Part shown: one piece after another, positions 34,274 through 47,130 of the stretch
How positions within the stretch are numbered: the first letter of the stretch is position 1
Layout of the letters: each line of letters opens with the position of its first letter
Assembly: GCF_000715075.1 (NCBI RefSeq)
Contig: NC_134101.1
Location: forward strand, 30,013,322 to 30,077,321
Direction of reading: 5' to 3'
DNA: 64,000 bases
Source of the DNA: Nicotiana tabacum
Lineage: Eukaryota > Streptophyta > Magnoliopsida > Solanales > Solanaceae
Position numbers and translations under genes: made by a program
Notes under the pieces: generated by a model
Databases searched by the model: none
Told to the model about the DNA's origin: nothing
Seen by the model: only the letters and a program-made list of their open reading frames with translations

Positions 34274-35002
34274 TCACAAACAGAACTTGTGCACCCCATG
34301 GCGACACACTAGGCCTAATAACTCCTTATCAAGGAGTTCTCGAAGTTGCTCCTTCAATTCTTTCAACTCAGCTGGTGCCATACGATATGGTGGGATAGAA
34401 ATGGGCTGAGTGTCCGGCACCAATTCAATACCAAAGTCAATGTCTCTATTGGGTGGCAAGCCCGGTAGATATGCAGGAAACACATTCGAAAACTCCCGCA
34501 CCACCGAAAAAGAATCAATAGTGGAAGCATGAGCACTAACATCCCTCACAAAGGCCAGATAAGATAAACAACCTTTCCCAACCATCTGTTGGACCTTCAA
34601 ACAAGAAATCACTCTGTTGGGAACATAGTTTAGAGAACCTCTCCACTCAATCCTTGGCAATCCAGGCATCACCAACGTCACGGTCATAGCGTTACAATCT
34701 AGAACCACATGGCAGGGAGACAACCAATCCATACCCAAAATCACGTCAAAGTCCACCATACTAAGAAGCAAAATATCAACTCTGGTCTCAAATCCCCCAA
34801 TAGTCACCACACATGACCGATATACACAGTCCAGAACAATAGTATTGCCTACGGGCGTAGAGACATGAACAGATGAAACTAAGGACTCACGGGACATATC
34901 CAAATGATGAGCAAAATATGATGATACATATGAATAAGTGGAATCTGGGTCAAATAATATAGAGGCATCCCTGTGGCAAACTGAGACGACACCTGTGATC
35001 AC
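34274..35002 (-). pseudogene. Protease and linker of E1
   Basis: A 242-codon open stretch. The active site reads LFDPDST instead of LFDPGST (Gly to Asp, codon about 34946-34944), keeping the catalytic Asp but changing the invariant Gly-type position. VILGMDWLSPCH and VVREFSNVFP follow, then PPYRMAPAELKELKEQL, the start of RT. The end ([10 protein letters not shown]) is a frameshift product. Confidence 0.88.
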
Positions 35003-36528
35003 TCCATATAAAGCAACATCATCTGTTCTAGAAGGAATAGCATAGAATCGGGCCTGACCACCACCTGATCAGCCTCCCCCTCTAGGGCGACCTCTAGCTG
35101 ACTGAGCTCTGCCCTGAGTTGGCTGAGCGGGTGGTGAAGTAACGGGTGCTGAGGTCGTAGGCCGACTCCTCTGCTGAGCTGGACCTCCCATAAGGCGGGA
35201 ACAATACCTCTTGATGTGACCCATATCTCCACACTCGATAAAACCCCTCCCTGTAAATGGCGTTGGAGACTGGAGGGAGCCCCGAGCACCAGAATACCCG
35301 CTAGAAGAACCCGGTGCCGATGAGCCCTGAACGGAAGGTGCATGGGACGAACTTTGAGCTGGAAGAGCACTGAGAGATGACTGGCCCTGATATGTACAAT
35401 ATGAACCATGGCCGAGTGATGCACCACGGTGAACTGGATAAGCCGTCTGAGCATGCCTATAAGGACGACCCCTGTCGTGGTGGAACTAACCTCTAGAAGG
35501 AACACCACTAAAACCTCCTGACCCACGAGGCCTTTTAGCCTCCCTCTCACACTGCTCCTGACTGCGGACCACCTCTATCTGTCGAGCAATGTCGACTACC
35601 TTATCAAAAGTAGCACCAAATACCCTCTCCCGAGTCATAAGCAACCACAGCTGATATATGAAGCCATCAATGAACCTCCTGATCCTCTCCCTATCAGTGG
35701 GAACCAACCAAACTACTTGACGAGCCAACTCAGAAAACCTCATCCCGTACTGCGTCACAGACATGCCATCTTGACGAAGCTGCTCAAACTATCTGCGTAG
35801 CTCCTCTGTGCGAGACTGCGGCACAAACTTCTCCAAGAAGAGAATGGAGAACTCCTACCATGTAAGTGGTGCTGCACCGACCAGCCTGCACCTCTCATAA
35901 GCCTCACACCATCTAAAGGCAGCCCCAGAAAACTTAAAAGTAGTGAACGAGACCCCACTGGTCTCCAGAATACCCGTTGTCCGAAGCATCTGCTCGCACT
36001 TATCCAAAAAGCACTGAGCATCCTCTTACTCAGCACCGCCAATGATGGAGGTCGAAGTCTCCCAAATCTCTCAAGTCTCCTCTGCTCATCATTAGCCATA
36101 ACAGGGACTACCGGGGCCTGAGCGGCTGCAGCCGACTGGGCTGGTAGTGCCCCCGTGGTCTGGAGTCCCTGCATCACCTGCTCGGGTGTACGAGCGGCAG
36201 GAGTCTGAGTACCTCCCCCGGCTTATTAAGTGGCTAATACGGCCGGAACAGAGACCTCCTGAGAAAGACTGGTACACAGTCAGAATCTGAGCTAAGGCCT
36301 CCTGAAGGCCTGAAATCACGATGGGCACAGCTGGTGCCTGAGCTAGCCCCACTGGCTTAACTGTATCTAGTACCTGCTCCTAAGCTGGAGCGACTGGTGG
36401 GTCTGCAGGTGCTGCCCTAGCTGTTCTACGAGCTGCACCCCTGCCCTTACCGCGACCTCATCCTCTCGGGCCCTAGCTGGTGGTACTGGTGGTTGTCCCT
36501 CCTGGCCAGTAGTACGTGTCCTCACCAT
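35003..36528 (-). pseudogene. gag of E1 (broken)
   Basis: ATG at 36528 (MVRTRTTG) follows a splice-acceptor-like tract. The gag domain is clear at 35764-35486 (MSVTQYGMRFSELARQVVWL, DRERIRRFIDG, FDKVVDIARQIE, REAKRPRGSGGFSG). Further along, the zinc knuckle region reads ECGDMGHIKRYC in a shifted frame near 35240-35200, with the first Cys lost. Multiple frameshifts are present. Confidence 0.85.
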
Positions 36529-36550
36529 CTGTGAGAGAATAGAATAACGG
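36529..36550 (-). promoter_or_regulatory. Candidate 3' splice acceptor touching the gag ATG (E1)
   Basis: On the minus strand a T/C-rich run ends TTCTCTCACAG immediately before the gag ATG, as in element D. The nearest LTR donor (intron from 38126) would give an intron of about 1.6 kb removing U5, PBS and leader. Confidence 0.5.
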
Positions 36551-36712
36551 AAGTTTAGTTACCGGAATCAACAATTCCGCACGACAAGAATACAAGAATG
36601 TGAAATTTCCTAAGGGTTCGGCAGCCTCACGAAGATAAGTACAGACTTCTCTACACCGATCCAAAAGACTCTACTAAATCTGCTCATGACTCGTGAGACC
36701 TATGTAACATAG

Positions 36713-36724
36713 GCTATGATACCA
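36713..36724 (-). other. Primer-binding site of E1 (one mismatch)
   Basis: Minus-strand TGGTATCATAGC differs from the canonical TGGTATCAGAGC at one base. It lies 3 nt from the 5' LTR. Confidence 0.9.
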
Positions 36725-38120
36725 ACTTGTCAAGACCCAAAATCAACCGTTGTGATGGCACCTATCGTGGAACTAGGCAAACCAATTACTCAACTATTCC
36801 AACATAACCAAAAGCTTTGAAAAACAAATACGGAAACGGTTACTATTTAAGGAAAACTTTTGAAAACAAAAATAAATACGCAACCCAATACAATCTCTCC
36901 CAAAACCGGGGTGTCACCGAGTACATGAGCATCTACAATGGAAGATAGTTTAATACAATATCTAAAGAGTAAAAACTGAAATACAAGTAAAGATAACGAA
37001 GGAGGTTTAAGGTCTCTGAACATCATGCAGCTACCTTGATAGTCTCCTGATATCCTGACTCCACACTCAGCAGCCGCCGTGACCGGAAGCACCTGGATCT
37101 GCACACGAGGTTCAGGGTGTAGCGTGAGTAAAACCAACTCAATAAGTAACAAATCCAAACTTTGGACTGAAAGTAGTGACAAACTCAACCGGCACAGTTC
37201 AATATAGAAGTAACAGTGCGAAAATGTAGGCATGCTTTCAAGTTCAGCAGATAAACTCAAAACAGTAAAATAGATCAAATATAAATGATAAGAAGAATAA
37301 AACTTCTCTACTCCTACATCCCAATGCACATGCTGTATGTGATGCACCATGCTGACAGCCTTATGTGCTCACACTCTCAATTGCTCAATCGCTCAATACT
37401 GTATATGGCCAATCCTTCCCAGGGAAGATCCATCCCGGAATATATACATCGACTAACCATCAGTCGCCCAGTACCGAGTAGGGCCAGTCCAGCCCATGGG
37501 GAAGATCCATCCTTATGTATATAATGCTTCGAACAAGATCCATCCCTCAATATAATCAATCGCGCTTACTAGGGGAGTGTGTAAACTCCGGAGGGGCTCC
37601 TTCAGCCCAAGCACTATCATAAATCAGTATAACCGCTGCGGTGTGCAGTCCGATCCCATAAATGTCACTCAGAGTGAGGCCCTCGGCCTCACTCAGTCAT
37701 CAATCTCTCCTGTCTCTCTCACGAGCTCACCATATCAATGAAACTAGCTCGAAAACAATGATATGATGCATCAATAAATAACAACAGAGACTGAGATATG
37801 ATGTGAAATGAATGAATATGACTGAGTACGAAATATCAACAAAATCAGTAAGAAACGGCAAGAAGCGACCACTATGGTTCCCAACAGTACCGGCATATAT
37901 CCTGGACATGATCTCTAGCATGTTTAACAGCTTAATTACTTTATCACATGATGAAAACACGGACATCAACAAGATAAGTCGACTATACAGTGCCATGGAA
38001 TCAACCAGGCCACAATTCTCATGGTGCACGCCCGTCACTTGGCGTGTGCGTCATCTTAACACCAATCATATAACACATATTTTGGGGTTTTTAACCCTCA
38101 GAGCCAAGCTTAGAAGTGTT

Positions 38121-38640
38121 ACTTACCTCAATCCGAGCAAATCCCTACTCCAATATGCCTTTGCCTCGCAAATCGGTCTTCAAATGACCCCGAATCTAGC
38201 CAAAGACAGTACAATACAATTAACATGTGCTAAAAGAATCAATTCCACAAGAAATTACTAAGTTATAACTCAAATATCCAAAATTGGTTCAAAACCGCCC
38301 TCGGGCCCACGTCTCAGAATAGAACAAAACTCACAAAATCCGAAAGCCCATTCAACCACGAGTTTAACCATATAATTTTTATCAAAATCCAACACCCAAT
38401 CATCACCCAAATCCCCCAAATCAACTCTCTAAATCCCTAGCCTCAAACTCCCAAATTTCACCTCAAAAACACCCATACTAGGTGGAAAATCAATGGGGAT
38501 ATGAAATTATTGATCAAAAACAAGCAGAAGAGACTTACCTTAAGAACCCCCTCGAAAACCCTCTCAAAAATTGCCCTAGTCTGAGCTTAAAATATTTGAA
38601 AATGAAGAAAATTACGAACCCTTATGTTCTTAATTCTGCC
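38121..38640 (-). promoter_or_regulatory. Candidate promoter-splice module in the 5' LTR of E1
   Basis: On the minus strand: ATTAAG about 93 bp before the donor; putative intron 38539-38196 (344 nt) from GTAAGT to GGCTAG; putative exon 38195-38127 (69 nt); then GTAAGT again. All splice dinucleotides are intact. Confidence 0.5.
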
Positions 38641-38940
38641 CAGCAAAACCGCTTATGCGGTTCACTTGACCGCATCAGCGGCCTTTCATGCTTCTGCGGT
38701 GCCCAGTCCGTTTATGCGGACACGCTTCTGCGACGGGTCATCCGCTTCTGCGAAGCTTCCTCACCAAGTGCCCATGCGCTTCTGCGATCCCATACCCGCA
38801 TCTGCGGACAGCAGGTGCTGAAAGGACCTCGCACCTGCGACCTCTGCCAACTATCTTCTTGACCACTTCTGTGGTCCTTTCTCGCTTTTGCGAGCTCGCA
38901 TCTGTGGTTCCCAATCCGCAGGTGTGATTACACCAGCAGT
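38640..38940 (-). repeat. CGC-N4-GCG array in the 5' LTR of E1
   Basis: Units in plus-strand reading include CGCTTATGCG, CGCTTCTGCG, CGCATCTGCG and CGCATCAGCG. The 3' LTR array (30590-30870) is the decayed counterpart. Confidence 0.85.
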
Positions 38941-39625
38941 TGCAAATCTTCACCAACTCTTCAACTTCAAACCTCGTTTCAAAAATCATCTGAAATCAAC
39001 TTGAGGCCCCCGGAACCTCAACCAAACATACCAACAAGTCTTAAAACATCATACGAACTTAGTCGAACCCTCAAATCTCCTCAAACAACATCAAGAACAC
39101 GAATCGCACATGGATTCAAGCCTAATGAACTTTAAATTTCCAAATTTCTATAACTGGCGCCTAAACCTATCAAATAGCGTCTGATTGGCCCTAATTATTT
39201 TACACAAGTCACAAATGACACTACGGACCTACTCCCACTTCCGAAATCATAATTCGACCCCGATATCAAAAAGTTCACTCTCGGTCAAACTTCCCAAAAT
39301 TTCAACTTTCGCCATGTCAAGCCTAATTCAATTATAGACCTCCAAATTACATTCCGGACACGCTCCTAAATCCAAAATCACCTAACAGAGCTAACGAAAC
39401 CATCAAAATGCAAATCCGGGGTCGTTTACACATAAGTCAACATCCGGTCAACTTTTCCAACTTAAGTTTTCCATTATGAGACTAAGTGTCTCAATTTATT
39501 CTGAAATCTCTCCGGACCCAAACCAACTAAGCTGATAAGTCATATAACAGCTATACAGCACAAAAAGGAGCAGTAAATGGGAAAACGGGGCTACACCTCT
39601 CAAAATGACTAGCTGAGTCATTACA

Positions 39626-40818
39626 ACCAACAAGTTAAAACTGGTCCTACCAGACATCATATCTGCAAATCAAAGTGCATTTGTGGCTGGCAGAATAATA
39701 GTTTAAAATTTCCTAATATGCCAAGATTTGGTGAGGCTTTACAATACGAAGAAGACTACTAGTAGTTGCTTGATCAAAATAGACTTAAGAAACACCTATG
39801 ATACAGTAGAGTGGGAGTTTGTAGAAGAGATGATGCATGCGCTAGAGTTCCCACATCAATACATCAAATGAGTTATGAATTTCATAACTATTGTGCAAAA
39901 GAAAATAGCTATAAATGGAGGAATGTATGGGAAAATAAAAGGAGAAAGAGGACTTAGGCAAGGAGATGCAATATCCCCATTGCAATTTGTCATATTCATG
40001 GATTATTTCACAAGAATAATGAATATGGTAGCACAGCAATAGGGATTTGAATTCCACAGTAAGTGTAAGAGCTTGAGACTGAATCATTTGTGCTTTGCAT
40101 ATGATTTCCTATTGTTCAGCAAAGGAGACTTTCAGTCAGTATTTCTATTATTGAGGGGGCTAAAGGCCTTTTTCTAACACATCAGGACTGTGTACAAATG
40201 CCAGCAAGTCAAACATTTTTAGTGTAAATATGCCAGTCCAAAGCCCGAATGACCTAATAGAGATGACAAGGTACCAAAAATGGAGCCTGCCGTTTAGGTA
40301 TCTCGGTGTGCCCATCTCAGCCAAGAGAATATCTAGAATGGATTGTGAGGTCCTTATGAACAAGATAACAGTCAGAATCAAAAGCTGGGGTACAAGGCAC
40401 CTCTCCCATGCTGGGAGAATGCAATTTGTCAACTTAGTACTTCTCCATATACATAGTAACTGGTCATCCATCTTTATATTGCCAAAGCAAGTGCTCAAGG
40501 GAATTACAACTATGTGTAGAAGCTTCCTCTGGGATGGGAAAACAGTCACACACAAACCTCCATTGGTGGCATGACACTTAGTGTGCAGGGACACAAAATA
40601 ATAAGGTCTGGAATCATAGACATTATAGAGTAAAATGCAGTTGTAATTGCTAAATATGTCTGGAATATTGCACAAAAAGCTGATAACCTATGGGTGAAAT
40701 GGATAAGCACTGTGTACTTAAAAGACAAAGACTGGTGGCAATACACATACCCCACTGATTCCTGCTGGTACTAGAAAAAAGTATGTATGATCAGGGAAAT
40801 ATTTTCCCCTGGATTTAC
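39626..40818 (+). pseudogene. LINE ORF2 reverse transcriptase, C-terminal part
   Basis: It continues the RT with LVLPDIISANQSAFVAGR, then a stop, CLIKIDLRNTYDTVEWEF, GERGLRQGDAISPLQFV. The catalytic FADD box is mutated to FAYDF (40094-40108). Open frame 40230-40574 carries LPFRYLGVPISAKRISRMD, IKSWGTRHLSHAGRMQFVN and FLWDG, the region after the RT palm. It ends at the solo LTR insertion after REIFSPGFT. Confidence 0.9.
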
Positions 40819-43463
40819 TGTCACGACCCAAACCGCAAGGCCGCGACGAGCACCCAGTACCTTATATAACTGAGTACCAACGTAACATATATTTCTTATC
40901 ATACCGTTATGGGTAAGTGGGCCAGAAGGACCGTCATGAGATAACGAGAATAAAATATAAGGGAATACTAGACATAGGATGACCCAACATGATATAAAAA
41001 CTTATACATGTGACATACAGGCCTATAAGGCCGACATGACCATTTGTATACTCAAAACATAGGCCGATAAGGCCATACAAGTATCCATATACATGACATC
41101 TGTCTACAAGCCTCTAAGAGTACACAAATATCATAAAGGTGGGGACAGGGCCACGCCATACCAATTAATACTTGTCCAAATCATACTGACCAAATAGGCA
41201 ACTCCGGAGCAAGTGGAGTGCATAAACACCTTTCGTTGAGCTGATAGCCTATTAGGAGAACTCTCAACCTATCTATCGGGACCAGCAGGCATGAAATGCA
41301 GCGTCCCCGGGCAAAAGGGACGTCAGTACAAATAATGTATCAAGTATGTAAGGCATGAAAGTAGTATATAAAAGACATGAAAGAAACATGGAGTAAAGAA
41401 CTCAACCTGTAATTCTGAATAGCTCTGTGAATCATGAAAAATTTATAATGTCATGCATGTGCGTATAAATGTCATACCATGCATAGGTATATGCGTACAT
41501 AATATCATCAAGCCTCTAAGGGCATCCCATCATATCATCTCACCACTGTGGGCGAAATCATCAGCATATACCAGCTGATCAGGTGGTGGTGCGTATATAA
41601 TGCCATAACCTTTTCCCATATCCCATATACATATAATATACGCATATATAACGCCATCTGGTCTTGGGTCAATGTATATGTATAAATAAATATAATGCAT
41701 AATGAAGTAAGTCAGTAAGATTTCCCGAAATGTCATAAGATAAATATGCCTTCGGATAAACTTTAACAACTTACATATTTTTCTGATACTCATGAACAGA
41801 AGATATAATAATAGGACACATGGGGAATCAAAAACATAGGCACCCCTAGTACTTCTATGAATAGAGTCATTTATGAAAGTTTCGCGTTTGCATGTTTCGT
41901 TTGTATCATATGGATCATGCCAAAAGAAAAGAATGGATAGCTTTAACATACCTCAAGTCGTCAATGCAACTCAACAACAAGCTTACGACAACTAGCACAC
42001 CAACCCTATAACAAAGAAATACATGTATAACTTAGATGACGCTAGTATATCACGTATCTCAAATGATAACTCGATTATTAGAATAAAACGGGAAGCATTT
42101 CCCTTATTTTACTGCTCCCTCAAGCCTACTATAGGTGAGATACAAACACAATATAATCAGCAATTCAAAAATAATCCAACTACAATTCGGGACCTTCAAT
42201 ACAACAAAAACCCTAAATATACCACAACACACCCAATCAACAAGTTGTCAATTCTCCACGCCCTTCATTCTTCCAAACTCCATAAATTAGCAGCACAATA
42301 ATCCAATACGAGTGGACTACAAAACAGTCCATTAAAAGTGAAATAAATCGAACTCACGGCTTCCGATCACCGTCCCGTGAGTTCTAACTATTAGAAAACG
42401 AATTTATCAACCTTCCTTGATATATAAAAGCTTAAATACAGAAATTAGACGTTTTCTTAACTATGAATTACCTTCCAAAACTCAAATTACAAAGAAAAGG
42501 AGAGGCGATATAGTGATACTTATGTCGTAGGGATCGTTCTAGTGTTATCGCTTCTTGATTTCGTACCAGGGATGTTAATCTTCTTTGAAACCCTAGAATA
42601 GAGCATAAAGATATATTTATGGGTGTTCTCGGGTCATGTTCTATGGCAAAATGAAGATAAACACGGCCTAAGACCTATATATATCAAGTTTGGAAAAGTC
42701 AAAGAGGTGCTAGCTTGGCACCCTCTCATTGCCCAACTTCCGACGCTTATATCTTTTTATCCGGATTTTGTATGAATGAACGGTTAAGAGCATTGGAGAC
42801 TAAATTCCACGACCTTCAATTTGGTATATAATATATCCCAAAAATATATCATATAGCACAATAAATGTATTGCTCAAAAAGCTTTAGTGACACACCTACT
42901 TGTCACATATGCAATCTTGCAAAACTGCAAATATCTCTCTTCTCCGATGTCGTATCAACAAATGATTTAATGAGTTAGAAAATAGACTCATAGATTGTCA
43001 ATTTGATATATGGATTATCCCGTAGTTCCAAGTATATTGAGAGAAAAGCTCCTCAACATATGACTTAATATTCAGCACATTCATGAATGTAACTTGTGAT
43101 GACCTTTGCCAACTTTTGTTCCACAACTCGCTTGACTTAAAAACGTAACACACGACTATCATAAGCCTAAAATAACTCATAATATAACCTCTTTATTATA
43201 TTAATCACCCTATTCTTATCCCACGATTACATGTTATAATATTCCCAACTTGTTGACTTTCGACGAAACTTATTATCTTCAGTTTGCTTAGTTTTTAAGT
43301 CTTTCAACCCTCTTGGTACTTGTTATCTATGATCTTAAAGATTTGTAACCTCCAAGGTAACATGATTAACTTACCATATATACTTTCAAAGATGATCTCA
43401 TTTATAAGCTTACATCAATTGACTTATGATGTACTCTCACGTACGAAAATATGGGATGTAACA
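40819..43463 (-). repeat. Solo LTR of a different family
   Basis: 2645 bp bounded by TGTCACGACC (left) and GATGTAACA (right), that is, TGTTAC...GTGACA on the minus strand, with a perfect 5-bp target duplication TTTAC (40814-40818, 43464-43468). The LINE frame continues across it. The starting TGTTACATCCC differs from the TGTAATGACC families, so this is a distinct lineage. A GAGGTATGT donor-like site lies at 41954-41946. No internal coding sequence is present. Confidence 0.92.
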
Positions 43464-43807
43464 TTTACTCATCAGAATGGTTGGCAGAATGCCAAGGGAC
43501 AATACATTATCAAGGGTGGATACCAATGGAGAATGGGAGATAAAGAAACCTGGCCATGGGGTAGATGGGTGTGGAATAGAATGAACTTGCCCAAGCATAG
43601 CTTTATTAGCTGGCTCACCATATAGCAAAGACTGCAGACAAAAGCTAGACTATGCCATCCTGTCATAAGCCAAGATATCTGCCCTATTTGTGGGACACAC
43701 GCGGAGACTATACAACATCTGTTTTTGAGTGTCCATTCTCCAAGCAATGTCTACAGGGAGTGCTCTCATGGATAGGCATACGATTGCAGCTGGTTGATGT
43801 AGCAGGG
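43464..43807 (+). pseudogene. LINE ORF2 C-terminal zinc-binding (zf-RVT-like) domain
   Basis: It reads HQNGWQNAKGQYIIKGGYQW, then WPWGRWVWNRMNLPKHSFISWLT, a stop, QTKARLCHP, and ICPICGTHAETIQHLF, matching the Cys/His-rich domain after RT in plant LINEs. It is cut after VDVAG by the next solo LTR. Confidence 0.88.
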
Positions 43808-46800
43808 TGTCATGACCCAAAATTCAACTAGTCGTGATGGCACCTAACCCAACCCGCTAGGTAAGCCAATTAACAATTATCCAATTTAATGAGATTTATT
43901 GAGATAAATAAATGATAAAATAACTGAACCTTTATATATTTCCCAAGGATTGGTAGTACAAATCATGAGCTTCTAAGATTTTGAATTTACAAAGCTGGTA
44001 TGAAATAAAATACATCATCAGTTTGAAATATACATGAACAGATTAAAATTCTAAAGCTACCAAGAACAAGAGGCAGTTATGACCGGAATGTAGGTACATC
44101 TTCAATTACAGCTCCCGCCATACACAGCAACATCAGCATCCAAAATATGCACGCAAGGTGTAGAAGTGTAGTATGAGTACAACCGACCCCATGTACTCAA
44201 TAAGTAACAAACCTAACCTTAGGTTAAATGTAGTGACTAGTTGGGACAAAGGTCAGAGTCCAACACCAATAGCCAACAACAGATCATAACAATATAATAA
44301 ACGTGGTACAAGAAATAACTCAGAGATATAATGCTCAGCCAGTTCACAATTACGGAAAATAGTCATGCTTTTCAAGTATAACAGTAAATCCCAAATCGAT
44401 CATCGTAATCTCAAAAAAATATGAGTAAGTCGGAAATCTGTGATTTTTCCCAAAAACTTTCAACAACAGAGTGCATCTCAATGCCTACATGCCAATTATG
44501 CATGCCAATTGTAATGCAACGCAGTGACAAAACCATATGCATACTCTCGGAGTATCAACTCGCTCAATCCTCCCAATCACTCAGTCCTCATAATCACTCA
44601 GTCCTCACAATCACTCAATCCTCATAGTCACTCAGTCCTCACATTCACTCAACCCTCCCAGTCACTCGGCACTCGTACTCAGTAGGTACATGCGCTCACT
44701 GTGGGTGATAGACTCCGGAGGGGCAGAGCCAGCCCAAGTGCTATACTAAGCCAGTCATGGCATAAATCAATAATGCCTGTTGCGGCGTGTATCCCGATCC
44801 CATAAACATCTTCACAATCAGGCCCTAGGCCTCACTCAGTCATCAATCTCTCTAGTTTCTCAGGCTCACAATGTCATGAAAATCAGTCCAAAATGATGAT
44901 ATGATGTATCAATAAATAGCAAAAGAGACCGAGATATGATATGTCAATGAATGAGTATGACTGAGAATGTAACTGCCATTTAAGCAAATAATTCAACAAC
45001 AGATATGACCTTAGTGGGTCCCAACAGAATAAGCGTATAGCCTAAACATAGTTTCTAACATGGATCACAACTCAATTACTCTAGCACGTAGATATTTCAG
45101 GGATACAAATAAGATTAGGTAACTACACAGTACCACAGGAATAACCGAGTCACAATTCACACGGTGCACGCTCACACGCCCGTCACCTAGCATATGCGTC
45201 ACCTCAATACCAAATGCATAGCACGCATATTCAGGGGTCCATACCCTCATCACCAAGTTTAGAAGTGTTACTTACTTTGAACAAGCCGAATCCAATACCG
45301 AGCAAGCCCAACAATACTCTAAAAATGAAATTCAGGCATACCGACCTATGAACGGTTCGAAACTAGCCAAAAGCAACTCAAGAACATCAAATAATGTCTA
45401 AGGAAATAATTCCAAATGATAAAGGTGAAATCTTAAATCAAAGGACCAAAGTCAACCAAAAAGTCAAACCCGGGCCCGCACATCAGAACCCGATGAAACT
45501 TAAACAATCTGACAACTCATTCAATTACGAGTCCAACCATACTAGTTTCACTCAAATCCGACTCAGAATCGATGTTTAAAACTCAAAACTTCACTCTATG
45601 AAACTTTAAACAAAAAATCCCAAATTCTCCTTTAGATTCATCAAATTAAAGACCAAAAATGAAGATGGAATCATGGAATATAATCGAAATTGAGTCAAAA
45701 ATACTTACCCCAATCCATGTGATGAAAATCCTCTTAAAAATCGCCAAAATCCGAGTTCTCTAGCACCAAAAACGTTGAAATGAGCTTATAAAAAAAATTG
45801 TCCAATAAAAACACTAATGTAGTCGCTAAAATTCCAAATCTAGTCTCTAAAGATACCAGATCTGGTCGCTAAAGGTGCGCACCAGAACTTGTTTGCACCA
45901 GCAGTTTATTTTTTACTAAAAAGACTCTAACTCCCTCATACGAACTCGTAATTCGACGATTCTTGTTCCTATGAATCACAAATAATAATACTAACCTAAT
46001 TGTTCAGTTGAAACTAATTCGGAGCTCATTTTCTCAATGCGATACCAACTCCGCTCGTTAAATAATTAACTCATGCTTCGCAGTAAAAACCCAAACGCGA
46101 CTCAATTAAATTAGACCAAACATTCCATATCATTCCTATAAATCATTATCAAACTCCCGGAAGTTTCAAAATCGAATTCTGATCTCTAGAACTAAAAATA
46201 GACCTTTGGATCATTATATATTATGCTCAAAACAATTCCAAAACACCAAACACATTAAAAACCCATCTAAAACTCACCTGAGCCCCTCGGGACCCCGTCC
46301 AAATATACCAATAAGTCCCATAACATAACACATACCTACTCAAGGCCTCAATCACGCATAACAACATCAAAACGATGAATCATACCTCAATTCAAACTTA
46401 ATGAACTTTAAATTTTTAACTTCTAAATCTCGTGCCGAAACATATCAAATCCATTCGGAATGAATCCAAATTTTGCAAACAAGTCTCAAATGGCATAACG
46501 AAGCTATTTCAATTCACGAAACCATAATACGAACCAGATTTCATCAAAGTCAACTCATGGTCAAACTTATGGACTTTCCAAACGTTCAAATTTTCTAACT
46601 TTCGCCAATTAGCATCGAAACCTTCTAGAAATATCCAAATACAAATTCGGGCATACACCCGAGTCCAAAATCACCATCCAAACCTAACGGAATCATCGAA
46701 ACTCCGTTTCGGGGTCAAATACACAAAATTCAAACTTTGTCAACTCATCCAACTTAAATCTTCAAATATGAAATTCATTCTTTCAAATCACTTCTGAATC

Positions 46801-46918
46801 TCCTGAAAAACCAAGACCGGCGATTCACACAAGTCATAATACAACATACGTATCTACTCATTCCCTCAAACCATCGAGCGAAGTGTAAATTCTCAAAATG
46901 ACCGGTCAGGTCATTACA
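43808..46918 (-). repeat. Solo LTR related to LTR C
   Basis: 3111 bp from TGTAATGACCTGACCGGTCA (46918, minus strand) to GGGTCATGACA (43808). The target duplication has one mismatch: CAGGG (43803-43807) and TAGGG (46919-46923). It shares the TAGCGACCAGAT-type units with LTR C (45835-45890). Donor GGGGTAAGT at 45711-45703 is intact; the second donor has decayed to AAAGTAAGT. Confidence 0.92.
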
Positions 46919-47130
46919 TAGGGATATGGAAGAGAATGGCTAGAATCACCAAAGGCAAGAGATGCAAGGAAGTTGTCATTGCCATACTTGCTGCCTTGAT
47001 ATACTGGATATGGAAGGCGAGGAATAGTGTTGTATGAACCTCAAAATCCCAACTACTATGCATATGGTACGCCAGATCAAGCAAGAATGCAGAATGAGGA
47101 AGGCTACCATGGGTGGCTCAACGGATCTTG
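46919..47130 (+). pseudogene. 3' end of LINE ORF2
   Basis: It reads IWKRMARITKGKRCKEVVIA, then ALIYWIWKARNSVV, TGA at 47034, and in a shifted frame VRQIKQECRMRKATMGG. This is the usual C-terminus of plant LINE ORF2. The exact 3' end of the element is unclear. Confidence 0.8.

Larger units (their letters stand above)
28631..39625 (-). mobile_element. Ty3/Gypsy chromovirus element E1, complete structure, inactive
   Basis: About 11.0 kb, reading right to left: 5' LTR 36728-39625, PBS, gag, PR, RT, RNase H, IN, PPT, 3' LTR 28631-31546. A 5-bp target duplication ACCAA (28626-28630 and 39626-39630) flanks it, so it inserted as one unit into the LINE RT. The two LTRs are clearly similar but visibly diverged, so the insertion is not recent. 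Coding frames are broken. Confidence 0.95.
36728..39625 (-). repeat. 5' LTR of E1
   Basis: Read on the minus strand it runs from TGTAATGACTCAGCTAGTCA (39625) to GGGTCTTGACA (36728). CGC array 38940-38640, ATTAAG at about 38634-38629, donor AAGGTAAGT at 38542-38534, acceptor CTAG at 38199-38196, donor GAGGTAAGT at 38129-38121. Confidence 0.93.
25540..47130 (+). mobile_element. LINE (non-LTR retrotransposon), inactive, split by three LTR insertions
   Basis: LINE sequence occurs in five blocks: 25540-28630, 39626-40818, 43464-43807, 46919-47130 and the duplicated target bases. Removing the three insertions leaves about 4.8 kb, a normal size for a plant LINE with ORF1, endonuclease, RT and a C-terminal zinc-binding domain. 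Frameshifts and stops occur throughout. The 5' and 3' ends are approximate; no clear poly(A) tail or target duplication was found. Confidence 0.88.
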
